From: Rubripirellula reticaptiva | GTDB lineage: Bacteria > Planctomycetota > Planctomycetia > Pirellulales > Pirellulaceae | Length of the DNA: 64,000 nucleotides | Direction of reading: 5' to 3' | Assembly (NCBI RefSeq): GCF_007860175.1 | Contig: NZ_SJPX01000003.1 | Coordinates: 879,380 to 943,379 of the forward strand | Part shown: in pieces, positions 61,201 through 64,000 of the stretch | Layout: the number at the start of each line of letters is the position of its first letter | Position numbering within the stretch: the stretch's first letter is position 1 | Made by a program: the position numbers and the translations under genes | The notes under the pieces: generated by a model | Told to the model about the DNA's origin: nothing | The model's database searches: none | The model's input: only the letters and a program-made list of their open reading frames with translations

Positions 61201-63648
61201 TCGGCGCTAGAAGGAGCCTCGGTCATCGTCAATTCGACTTCTAACCTTACTGGTGATGTGCAGTGGACGGTGACTGGTGGATCCGCCAATTTTTCTGGTG
61301 AATCCACAAACCAGCTAACATTAAAGTCTCTTGATTCGGGTATCTACACGGCGACTGCGACGCTCAGAGTTGGTGACGACGTCTTTACCGCTTCTCGGAC
61401 TTTCCATGTCGAAGAAGTGAAAGCCGTTCTCACTGTTGGCGACGATCAAACGACGGCAGAGGGATTGTTCTCTGCAACGCGAACACTTGTGAATGATCCG
61501 GGGTCCGACGAAGTCACCGTTTTGGTCGACTATGGTAACGGAGATACGCAAACGTTCTCGGGCACGTCCGCTCGCAATTTCTCTCTCGAGACGGTTTATG
61601 GTCATGCCGGCGACTACGTCGTGAATGTCAGTCTGTTTGCTGACGATGAGGTCCAGACAGACTCATTCACCGTTGTTGTGAAAGAAACGTCTCCTACGTT
61701 GGACATCTCGATTGACGAAGACTTTTCGGCCGAGGGAAGATCTGGATCGCTTGAATTCAGTGTCTTCGACCCATCGAGACAAATCAATCGCGTCAACTGG
61801 TCCTACACCGTTGATTGGGGTGATGGATCTCTGATCCAGGACATCACGGATGACATCGTCGTTGTCCTCGGACGAACCGGACTTGCTGGGCTCGGCCACC
61901 TCTATGCCGAAGGTACTTACCAGGTGACCTTCCGGGTGATCGACAATGATGGCGAAACGTTTGAAGTTCAACGCGATGTGGTTGTCAACAATGATGTTCC
62001 GCAAGTCGAGCTTATTCTGCCTGGTTCAATCATCGAAGATTTGTCGTTCAGTGCCGCGGTGGTGATCACGGATGCCGATGCGACTTCGACGGTATGGGAC
62101 TTCGGTGACGGGTCCGCTTTACAAACGACTAACACGCCGACGCATACTTTTGGCCGTGACGGGAATTTCACGATCACCGTGACTGTCACGGATGCTGATG
62201 GTCAAATCGTTACGACATCACGCGAAGTGACGGTGAACCCCAGCAATGACCTTCCCGTACTGCCACCGATTGCGCCGGCGACTATTACTGAAACGTTTGC
62301 ACTGACGTTGCCAACCTTCGCCATCGACCAGGATGGAGACGCGTTGTTCTACAACCTCTCTAGCGCTCCCGATGGCGTCACGATTGACGAATTCGGAGTG
62401 CTCCACTGGACGCCGACCGCCGACCAAGGCCCCGCGACTTACACGTTCAATGTTGAAGTTGAGGATGATGGCGGTGGCGTGACTCGTCCTGTGACGATCA
62501 CTGTTCTGGATACGGGTTCGATTTCCGGCGAATTATTTGTCGATTCCAATGGTAACGGACGCCGTGAAACAAGTGATGCTCCGCTACTCAGCCGCGTGGT
62601 GATGATCGACGAAGGCAACGATGGTTCATTCGAGCAAACATTGATGGTGGACGACGAAGGCCGTTTCCAGTTCGCCAACTTGCCGATCGGACTTTACCGT
62701 GTTGTTGCCGATCTCGGTGACGATCTTGGTGCGTCGACGCCGCAGTCTTTCCTGATAAATATGACGACCCCCGACGATGTTACGTTGACTCCGATGGGTG
62801 TTAATGTTGACATCGATGGCGACGGAATTAGCAACCGCAACGAGCTCAATGCGCTTGCTGGACCGGATGCGAATGAAGACGGGGTCCTTGATTACTTGCA
62901 AAGCAACGTGGCATCGATCGAGACGGTGGGTGGCCCGGTTACGTTCATCAGTTCACCGGGAACGACACTTGGTGATATCGCGGCAGAAGATGCGATTATT
63001 CACCAAACAATCAGTCGTGAATTTCCAATCGGTCGCCTCTCGTTTTCGGTAAACGGGCTCTCAGAAGGAGCGACTGCGACCGTTGAGATTCGGACACCAA
63101 CTGATGCTGCGATCAACTTGGTTTACACCTTGGACGATCGAATCAATCCGCTAGAACCGTTCTTTGCTGAGTATGGCGGCGAGTCCGACGAAACAGTCGA
63201 GTTGCTCTCCGATCGAATCCGCTTGACCGGCGATGATGGAGGTGACGGTGATTTGGACGGCAGCGTTAATGGCGAGCGGATGTTCTCGTTGCAACCCGCC
63301 ACGGTCGACTTGGTTTGGACCAACCCCGTCGAGTTTTCGGACGTCAGCGGTGACGGTCGAACGACGGCGCTAGACGCTCTGCTGATCATCAACGCGCTGC
63401 GTCGTAACAACGGAGAGTTCGACCTCGACGGACCACGCCCGCGTGACGCGCATTACCTCGACGTCAGTGGTGACGGACGAGTATCTGCGCACGACGCTTT
63501 GTTGGTGATCAATCAACTTCGACGCCAATCGTCATCTGAAGTCAGAAGCGGTGAATCCGAATCAGCTCAAAGTCTCGATTTACCAATTGCACCGCTGGCA
63601 GAAATTGACAAGGAAAAGAAAGATCCGCGTCATGGACGGCAATTCTGA
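40201..63648 (+). CDS. Giant secreted multidomain protein (LEPR-XLL, metalloprotease-like, RTX, PKD, dockerin)
   Basis: 7815 residues from the ATG at 40201 (a TTG at 40114 is also in frame). Basic N-terminus, then 'LEQRQLLAGD' (residues 29-38), the planctomycete LEPR-XLL export-type motif. Approximate order: helical segment; about eight degenerate 'LxDGxxxxIxL' modules (residues 560-2000) with an HExxHxxGF domain between the first two ('HELLHGFGF', His842/His846, possible third ligand His944); long helical/beta part (2000-3150); RTX nonapeptides (3260-4170, 4580-4830, 6370-6400); three pre-peptidase-like beta domains; FG-GAP-like repeats (5140-5640); 'ELYVTDGSASGT' repeats (5800-6200); leucine-rich repeats (6490-6630); golvesin-like and cadherin-like domains; carboxypeptidase-regulatory-like domain; three PKD domains; SdrD-B-like and anchor-U-like domains; a dockerin (7711-7781, 'DVSGDGR' twice). 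Likely a calcium-stiffened surface or adhesive protein; function unknown. Confidence 0.88.
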   Translation: MNRSKSAHSAVNERKRDSLKRRRMLAETLEQRQLLAGDFDTEVFGPQPLYAQVSAEGEGSLDGVAETIDGAAAVGSDAINSFASGLREAVDQISRVVSAIDSAPALAAEIPYLGSLVPESVAGTTLIDTESIASLYRLADRFETDVAVPLANFLDSNPTATAFQLISQFDFLDSAPGLESGQQGVRLNFNLSEQFDSSLATLLEPITSRADSLLDAVDGDALATDLPFDLSLEDFSFDVIRDAAENVSVAIPDIVLRLASADAVPINFSAQVGFLAGGVTGGSLSADVGLQINTSNLLGGTLSLDSLRSLDLSEALNSLRVEVVGRGLDLRLPFEFELSGFNTGGFNPVFVLTDANPFDSILPQVDLQIPRGAPYDSGAITGFASIDATAILTTLDEIGATFGVWESGDALNYPMPLGDDVSLGDVAGFADAYGGAVLQFLKTDDGLPAFNSIQELVSLIPSVAENAAEFVNYDPASKLLTIDIGVAWQPDPIIRRANLSVIAGAADSPIASIQMTPGDDGTNNVLTINGNASFDFELEIDLSGRESNRQVDVDTIGVDPRGPNAVSANGRNDIVIDQTTVALSTPMRTIADRFGLTYLRDEQQTLRVKLENGQEYSVDMGVIDDHVTLAEWLERGTVLADDGTPLMTLEFRPTVVVGSEFDSSRDRFHVIDHTARQDRVQIYPAFVNATNVGFLDDSAYRDSEQWFLRTVGEARRYAFYEAVDHLETLLSKAGGAGEYRIGATYQSIPDEVRPDGSVNTTLAFAGPSHSEAGNASFGGDPSLEYPVSLIDHLSGGPTQPQLADGKSAVVINATFNLDVPWDYKTSGPSDLEKFPFFKIAVHELLHGFGFLSNFKENGSLPANTRPAVFDSFIALADRDDITETGVTFTPIIGLPNDAARATAFKSNRLYFTGLNTSASNPNDPGMPVKLYAPALFQGGSSVSHFDQESYEPDETMVPFFSDNDFSPAQITALSRAVLEDLGYQTAQTPKTQVLSTDPFWETIFSSQTAGSGVPSSQPLDSAVGLVDTTTPLSHFFPRDMPGMDLPSQPLQLTLLDGSVVDIELGPINSLTIQDLQNALSDQDNFEYVLQPVEDRLTVIDNTTAVAGGVLQIRRAAGTSGSRLIERFLPVISANPSSDTLPLGDAVTPLPENETYFRLHSTTLSDVLTREEGALIYGREHTAQMTLVDGLEIPITTGVLTAESTLLQIANSLRQSFPNLQPRVDVGIAPGDDRIYIHDRYLVVRDDLFREIDPANGTIDQVAFGLSDSTPGGNGIFDLLFASQHLDDRGINPDQDEYIFSDSLTTRVGSKLSTNPELSVFVDVETEVDPRTPLDILIDRRLGKTMGLIDQTFRILRADGSEAVFTLPGDARGYTLESAIEQLVARDNAGNELARVVLNNNRAAIQTTLAEQNWQFAAGGDLATVLFGSKRFEVDGLISGTPLSDTVLHRHAEDTRIELFLEQGFARFNGSDDYKYQTSGNALVGDRKIADLTMRLFDGTQIDVEVPTFGGLTLGQFVQFLNVSRDGTPLIRAVFKDDAIEITDLTRQDGVSSSLSDAFAIEYADGSTGSLWLRSFIPFDVDLDSDGVLRGPRLFPELPQNLDAAVNSNTLLSDVTGRLFLPDLQGTRPSLIARLSDGVARTLVLDLVDQDTTLFDIVRGLRLSENGGEVIDANVVGDRLVISNVESVPGTFSLEVDPSGDSRLFVAMGLVNDSFGPVPAPVIGDIERRSLPLSVSPLSVRTLLSEVFGDNHALLGGDTITLGYDNSGAFEPLTIEPFSVGPFGPTSTFDDLLKSLTNGFGDRAVRNRLSASLSRGRIVVAHAGGPTSNQSTTLSIVEANSPMGQAFAELFPSLSDLDDDGQFLSRLLTIPLPAESIQPQTPLRHLYEGGEFDRRIGANSVVPIQIQLRDGTTETIDIAHDSSMTVAQYIDQYEVRRNGAVVLSASLQPVASASGPSTYRAMLVDQTVPVSGGELSVTIDRSQGEVLNAIPLELGLIGIDQTGAGRIVSGDLTTPAQREPRIRISRAPQLHAEFSAVASNLVATAGIGDLVSATVDNGSASLSGSISLGVPMPAGQDYLTLADLTRSLIDPFNSLDLDVDLDLFVDADVTLDLAGLNEQPLPAEQPRIELQWDNIIAVDPQFRLQPENFSLTTENFDNLIQFGRLSVEDITNLIRKLADFITNLTGEDLLDRQLPLVNTSLGEILNAVDYVAELVDRISNDPNGSLNTLETEIESMLGLAPEELDLSYDLVEHIFRVDLNLGFDETTSASFDLDLSDLGLSQLDGLVDFNTSGSVGVQAGGELRAHLGLDLDELDHANFDDAVVVFDTSGFYATARAYADDIAFTTSVLSLGVDVGPGRIALDADGLNFDGTAENTDRAELSIAPVGTWSGGRKPLLELSASDFEFNFDEDSISLGVDLPVTFLGSTEPFQIQWNDLTSFQFDVLDPGVTIDASGSTANNVIAVPDIQAATSNISLGDGLIALAEGLQGLFGVIDDYLGDEVLGIPVPLIGEGLADAVSFVESFVAPLADELRGATFDDAVSIVGQRILYDVLGPGDTLPGLNVLRDLNNDGEITLADVGVVVDGLDEIAYEISIGRAGLELRTPINLDVGGSALGLDLEGQAAITAGYGLNLIVGFTRSEGPYVEFGDQTEFSIDYFAGIEDLVGEGRLGPLFVTVETIAPENLSDDLRRRARLDENLVSTEAINAIRGSFGVDLPAGRYTLSTIGGALSQINLSADFVGSLHAQINTGINTTIEGIPSLVADLHLTFDDPAETTLAGVIDSIALPTVSITNVGLDLGSFVTNVLAPVLAPVNDFLDPIRPVLDRLTSPIPGISELIGPTTFVDLIGAFGEGGETVGQFVGAVANIVELIDIPTNAQTIILPLGNFDTAIDDVTGELVPVPMGGQSNFDDFLDTVGEDAAEIRDYLRNIPQEEPQYNSSGELTVTPGMFSIPLLKDPTSAIGLLFGNDVDLLKYQAPRLQASFEFSQSIPVFPAFSLAFGGQFSTTIDFAFGYDTAGIFAYADSGRAIDLLDGFFFDDRAVFENGNKISDVPELTFRFAVTAGGQLDLLVAKAGVDIGIGAQLNLDLNDPNLDGKIRFDEVISNLQLGNAPGLGPLWIFDPSGQLDFFVTAYVKAFGIRVSTTLGPKVLVNYDFPRPEPANPVLGHVEPGGQLVIHAGPNAALRVEGDLSDGDDIIFVSGDEDTGETIITGYGTDQRFSGVTSVFVDLGEGDDGLFVDENYARPITAFGRLGRDEITGGTGRLTAYGGGGDDVIFGGSGDDRLYGNGDANGLGASALGTITRTLPDGRVLSFNVTDADLIDGGDGNDQIFGGEEDDQLQGGGGNDRIHGGTGADYVGGGDGDDVLFGGDGDDTLSGDDGNDTVYGEAEDGTGVGRDFLQGGDGDDVLRGGPADDELFGGYGSDQLYGGDGNDLLVGAIAPRDSENYAILQGTPDASPHYFDGGAGNDLIYGTEGIDTVTDSAGLTRVFTYGGNDVISTGDGDDLIRSGDGDDVINAGSGNNRIYAGEGFDIVDSGFGDDLIDLRGAGLGLTQTGVNSGGQVTDMGGNNRILGDGGDDIIDVLGSGSNYIDAGGGNNRIVTVGRGGDRIRTGSGVDVIDAGDGNNNISSGAGDDIVRSGSGNDSVFLGDGNDEAFTGAGNDVVIAGAGNDFVDAGAGSDVIRGGDGDDELVGGIGSDTIRGDEGDDVVWGGRLIYERDVLLATLVRPTEYDANASSIVFPAMVPAVVIDGPLEGSLEDGNDLIFGGGGINFIFGGGGNDDISGGSGSAYIDGGRGNDILRGTPGNDVIRGGAGNDTIEGLQNIDFSYGDSGDDFIIGGSGVNIDGTHQTFGQRSFGGSGNDVLWAYAHTTGAGEVSLRGEYLDGGEGADELLGNLRQDVLIGGGGDDRLLGDALAGPDYDSNDDFRTFGGDDLIVGGFGDDLLQGGGGNDVLFGGGNVDELEGHDGDDRLYGGRGIDFLRLDVAAEYGDDLDVLDGGFADGPDETPFGLDNATDIMIVNGSDQNDVITIAGNGNQAIVNYQVGNQPLRQIDIRVQDAMGNTLVEQYQINGLAGNDTIGFDASFDTSDLAARSRDWVGVFQGGSGDDTLIGSAGRDRLDGGRGSDTVFGLGGDDRLWGDSGEGRSSDIDRLFAGTGNDDLLGGVGRNYLYAWSSDPATTSPYGIFDDDGEAEDTGLNRMLGRDQDDFLYAGTGLDFMYGGDGRDQLHDVDGNLLENFGVPEDEEWLEYARNNDSVWYYGATERDDIISVDFVTEPGLLGNHHLITRLTENNGFFSFDAQVRLDFSATNPDGSLVWDPSDLVQRVEEIRGAVGDDARQLVARSLELSGDLLPAEGDFTAIIINAGAGDDQVFVGPTVQKTVWTGAGAGDDTVEYAGGTAILVDIADADPRNEVFGDADDFSRAYEISDSENGQPSRLRETIYFEKLTLDSPTDVDWFTFVSSGMTPSEQLRVVVDSLSDDDAIEVELYEYVDDDGINELASVGTLETEAAALDPTRPSRTSLVRGNALYPDGQRLYLRVRSTNGSPTSYNLGIDFGGDVALGSARVELGSQSNTFLRRDVIVGGAGDDILRGGPGEDWVIGGDGDDIITGGVDGFASDILIGGDGNDVFQIIPSDVGELDLTLADEIEGGDGYDRVLYLGGDIDDRGRPVPDFVTLRYQPLLNAWQLAAKVWDTANQRFETNGNEFVIHSASYRARQIEATEFDTRAGADQVRLDEASYSILDDEIVNVSGFQFDLVDGTNDQRQTYGVSPGDRQVGGGAANFIIRGGSGNDLLVGSPYGDVIFGGDGLDQIIGGGGNDSLDGEGGNDLIVGDSIASPASVWDRFEVIAGQDRSNDSPAFATPVQFVGDSLENLTLHDGDGGDWFVLPASAAADPLASNDLVVDFDDSEMESLWSSINQASGRNGAEVIPALVDPQTGNYTPTSGQPDVYLIGVNNPVGQVIVATSAPRLDLIGDGQTVGAAFVLDISGQPTVTVRFDVSSGQSGESIADNINRELNDQLLQFDVQAFYDATRARLILVSLRGRAMTVRSENIFSFSYLGFEDGQVPRQLPYGLGGYRVSVVDNEIVNQAPLGPSLPSLVFEYETADRSVLSATPSQAIGLNDAGFAVATAARIEGGRRDEMISEVVPLGDINADGRPDFVVPGETKAYVFLGHVDPNFLFGDQSDIRDAADYVLNYPNAGTIEWISGPVDVDGDGFDDLTYARTSFSDAARTDGVTSVNMISGSNLTQNSAQLFAIPMGGFEYQDLDHQFDLFGKQLASLNRSVDVPIQAEWIRYNNDEFADLAIFGKEPSLRRGVANVNYGGVLDGQQIHDQVVNNSTGNSNYLTTIVRGLEDSGVVAATHFDDPASVMYVGGSPEAFFDFGDINGDGLDDIVATVPRGWEFSTNGSVEPDVVISRTYLRTGGSFGFGGRLASPILQLAAETAGLRDPNNPDLGNQGALNAELPIVVKDLDNDGFADLIAISDLGNPGPGSGSLLIYTGQELTSDDDFANREVAVTFARIPASGRSLLDARVSIGDFDGNGKQDLGFSFSNPILAGTNIFYDAIDGGSVRSINVGLQRPTPVTSISSPVGASNFGLAGGNAIDLNGDRIDDLILADPEATTSAGDLRGGILYVVPGSQRRVFLPDESLVVDLGNDSIRGIGDVSRDSQGQLQVKSTIQASTETDWYRFRTVGDGQIGDVIRLLPTTDQFVPATRGASGIISGGNAFDNVPSVVFDSNQTGVYEIDLSRLLTVFDDPASIGSAELRLRGSATRTPVDSAPALSLLEELTPVSGGGFGERVFFVAVAEDKGSELYVTDGSASGTRLVYETIAGPESANPANLTAIDDRLVFSTSVFELLEESSTVSFFVTDGTDTKPVGNPDNLNLQPGSELMEFGGDLYFSAFDQSNFTRVLAVIRFEDDGSSELAIVEQSRRTPIATTTNAIFFANNGELSRMEIDQEEPTVVSDQFEFIPGADSLTAQEGLLIFAASDKSSGNLGVYVTDGSSIDPLDEFSDDFDDLAYGFQTTVDGVFYLVQDRVFFYDGSSVERIATIDVPDATRSNGMFRTFTDGSVLVTIGNNGNKELRINAFNDKGNKISESSLGTGRYIFSTDAILDGDELLVGYQSQEEAFGEVTLGLSTFHIVDSTVKLLEEFVDTPQSSGTFDQMTSSGGNVVMEGYRTDNVLGGRLWAADVPDRTAAPIESDNSTGMPTSGSVTFQIAGGRNDLVITGDELDENFVIQGTITLDETPTLQTIDLSADIDQIRHLFELGYRSLVVQLNVADGDAVFEEMVLSDDTGLFLGGNGRGVSGQLLDSEGRMIASDFNHLDIRNLVAGEYLIGVSRVADGTSTTQEYSLELDVPRLGDAHDTSSDDVLRGGDGDDVLIGGAGKDRIFGDSGDDSLIGELFELRGAASNDAIGSPLPEERFSDSRSPRQHRDPRIVIGAASAGLQSGQVSIGNSVLALAIADALGTTIERSSDGSEHFARPVFASDLGSISSLDLFGLGLTSIDGVQHLVNLRWLDLSRNDLSSAAISLLRPGNDGTTGLQHIQHLNLDGNRLTGLGNLNSLTTLRSLSLADQRNRGITGVVAIRFLTELRYLNVSGNQVTDLSPLADLTNLRILDASGEEYAQAGLNNIDISSFLGIRFEDASIKGTSGDWFSGSNPDAVAGSYLALDATLSDAGDSLTWAVDNIDVKRPFDVYALWHGDASHVSQAIYQINGEVIGFADQRVASSGLPLGSRQLQLVGSYEGDEEDLNITVLAGSADGILIADVLVLVPQIASPAEPLIHVDVRGTSIDPIQRDLLLGGVLNRGGVLHADDNAAPTFVGPFGFALKSDERRSFALSTLFSDDQNGLLAYSVQTIGDSIRATVNGSSIDIEAGSQSGHATMQITATDAAGASTTIVLPVSVGYALVQGRVTDTSDKPVEGFRVTADAGVVFQTPTDSDGRYLLIIEVDQQTITPSPGQNIAEFTGEQAYFLDIDVPETFEGLDFVVKPAIEIDDVGSALEGASVIVNSTSNLTGDVQWTVTGGSANFSGESTNQLTLKSLDSGIYTATATLRVGDDVFTASRTFHVEEVKAVLTVGDDQTTAEGLFSATRTLVNDPGSDEVTVLVDYGNGDTQTFSGTSARNFSLETVYGHAGDYVVNVSLFADDEVQTDSFTVVVKETSPTLDISIDEDFSAEGRSGSLEFSVFDPSRQINRVNWSYTVDWGDGSLIQDITDDIVVVLGRTGLAGLGHLYAEGTYQVTFRVIDNDGETFEVQRDVVVNNDVPQVELILPGSIIEDLSFSAAVVITDADATSTVWDFGDGSALQTTNTPTHTFGRDGNFTITVTVTDADGQIVTTSREVTVNPSNDLPVLPPIAPATITETFALTLPTFAIDQDGDALFYNLSSAPDGVTIDEFGVLHWTPTADQGPATYTFNVEVEDDGGGVTRPVTITVLDTGSISGELFVDSNGNGRRETSDAPLLSRVVMIDEGNDGSFEQTLMVDDEGRFQFANLPIGLYRVVADLGDDLGASTPQSFLINMTTPDDVTLTPMGVNVDIDGDGISNRNELNALAGPDANEDGVLDYLQSNVASIETVGGPVTFISSPGTTLGDIAAEDAIIHQTISREFPIGRLSFSVNGLSEGATATVEIRTPTDAAINLVYTLDDRINPLEPFFAEYGGESDETVELLSDRIRLTGDDGGDGDLDGSVNGERMFSLQPATVDLVWTNPVEFSDVSGDGRTTALDALLIINALRRNNGEFDLDGPRPRDAHYLDVSGDGRVSAHDALLVINQLRRQSSSEVRSGESESAQSLDLPIAPLAEIDKEKKDPRHGRQF
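41880..46180 (+). repeat. Array of about eight degenerate tandem protein modules inside the giant gene
   Basis: Units of roughly 130-200 residues share a plan: 'TPLxxL', then a strand pair 'LxLxDGxxxxIxL', a helix with 'TLxxLxxAL', and a closing 'IxD' strand. Examples begin near 41945 ('STPMRTIADRF'), 43290 ('TPLSHFF'), 43680 ('TTLSDVL'), 44195 ('TPLDILI'), 44520 ('TPLSDTV'), 45025 ('TLLSDVT'), 45410 ('VRTLLSEVF') and 45840 ('TPLRHLY'). The plan recalls the flagellar hook-IN type motif. Spacing and identity are low, so boundaries are approximate. Confidence 0.55.
49990..52690 (+). repeat. Main RTX (GGxGxDxxx) calcium-binding repeat array in the giant gene
   Basis: Dozens of nonapeptides such as 'GGDGDDVLFGGDGDDTLSG' form parallel beta-rolls that bind calcium between turns. 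At the DNA level this gives recurring ggcggcgatggcgacgac-like words. Shorter arrays recur at 53935-54690 and 59300-59410. Ca2+-driven folding after secretion is the known role of such arrays. Confidence 0.9.
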
Positions 63649-63798
63649 GATTGCGTAAGGGGGGCTTTGTGAATTTTGAATCACCTTTCCCAGGTTTACT
63701 GAGGGGCTGTGACGCACGAGCACTGAAATCATTGGACATCGGGTCCTGACGCGTCTACAGTGATGCGTCACAACCAAACAATCTGATCGGCAAGTAAA
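63649..63798. promoter_or_regulatory. Gap before the last gene, with TGACGC-type inverted repeats
   Basis: tgtgacgca (63708-63716) and its exact complement tgcgtcaca (63764-63772) flank the 8-bp palindrome gacgcgtc (63748-63755). Four gacgc/gcgtc half-sites thus lie within 65 bp, ending 26 bases before the next ATG. This suits a dimeric regulator binding site. No intrinsic terminator for the giant gene is evident. Confidence 0.42.
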
Positions 63799-64000
63799 AT
63801 GCGTACCTTCTTAACTGCTTTTGTGTTGCTTGTCTGCTTGAATGTTTCGGCGACACAGGCTGCCGTTGTCGTTCAAATGCGTGAGATGGCTGGCGATGTG
63901 GTTTTCTCGTACGCAGGCAGTTTGGACCTAAGTGGGGTCGGCAATCCCGGGCTTTCGTTCAGTTTTGGCGGTATCACGCCATCCGGTGGAGATCTCAGTT
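63799..64000 (+). CDS. Exported protein, N-terminal part only (cut by right edge); possible PEP-CTERM-type protein
   Basis: An ATG at 63799 opens a frame that stays open to the window end (67 codons). The start 'MRTFLTAFVLLVCLNVSATQ' is a good signal peptide. The mature part, 'AAVVVQMREMAGDVVFSYAG' followed by 'SLDLSGVGNPG', has the look of the short beta-rich proteins that end in a PEP-CTERM sorting signal. The C-terminus is outside the window, so this cannot be confirmed. It follows the giant gene by 150 bases in the same direction. Confidence 0.7.
   Translation, partial: MRTFLTAFVLLVCLNVSATQAAVVVQMREMAGDVVFSYAGSLDLSGVGNPGLSFSFGGITPSGGDLS

Noticed and set aside
1-64000. tRNA, rRNA or transposase genes
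   Set aside because: I looked for cloverleaf-like stretches, rRNA-like conserved blocks and DDE or recombinase motifs while reading and saw none; a dedicated search was not possible.

Overview
The window looks like chromosomal DNA of a marine planctomycete of the Rhodopirellula/Pirellulaceae type. This is inferred from content, not from a marker gene: an ECF sigma factor beside a Ser/Thr kinase with a beta-propeller-like tail, N-terminal 'LEQRxLLA' (LEPR-XLL) targeting on a giant protein with a C-terminal dockerin, a DUF6786-like secreted protein, many family glycosidases, few clear Shine-Dalgarno sites, and hypothetical proteins typical of that group. No rRNA, tRNA, CRISPR array or intact insertion sequence was seen.

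Layout. 1-9400: a conserved planctomycete CDS cut by the left edge (minus strand), a multi-pass membrane protein, an acidic small protein, a CDP-alcohol phosphatidyltransferase, a Cu/Zn superoxide dismutase lacking both disulphide cysteines, a secreted metallophosphoesterase fused to a LamG-like domain, a lipoprotein of the endonuclease/exonuclease/phosphatase fold, a cupin and a YwiC-like membrane protein. 9500-10400: a 24-bp tandem duplication and a GxxExxY gene broken by two frameshifts. 10408-16173: a FucP-type sugar:H+ symporter, a membrane-anchored VWA protein and a zinc-ribbon/repeat protein.

16275-31674 is a plus-strand run of a class III fructose-1,6-bisphosphatase and seven exported carbohydrate-active or carbohydrate-associated proteins: GH117/GH43-like, DUF6786-like, three GH95 paralogues, a DUF2961/GH172-like protein and a Tat-exported GH29 alpha-L-fucosidase. 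With FucP this reads as a locus for removing and importing terminal L-fucose, and perhaps L-galactose, from complex glycans. The three GH95 enzymes differ at the residues that shape the fucose site (His/Asn, His/Asp, Thr/Asn), which suggests split specificities. No sulfatase lies in the window. GH95 number two carries a frameshift at a G5 run that removes its C-terminal segment.

31868-40024: a small membrane protein, a CBM9-like secreted protein, a CRY-DASH/photolyase, a 1338-residue non-RD Ser/Thr kinase with an N-terminal HxxxCxxC (anti-sigma-like) motif, and its neighbouring ECF sigma factor.

40201-63648 is a single 23.4-kb gene (7815 residues) for a giant secreted or surface protein. It holds degenerate tandem modules with an inserted HExxHxxGF metalloprotease-like domain, long helical/beta segments, RTX calcium-binding arrays, FG-GAP-like, leucine-rich, PKD, SdrD-B-like and anchor domains, and a dockerin. 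It is divergent from the sigma/kinase pair; two identical 12-mers exactly 32 bp apart lie between them. A final exported protein gene runs off the right edge.
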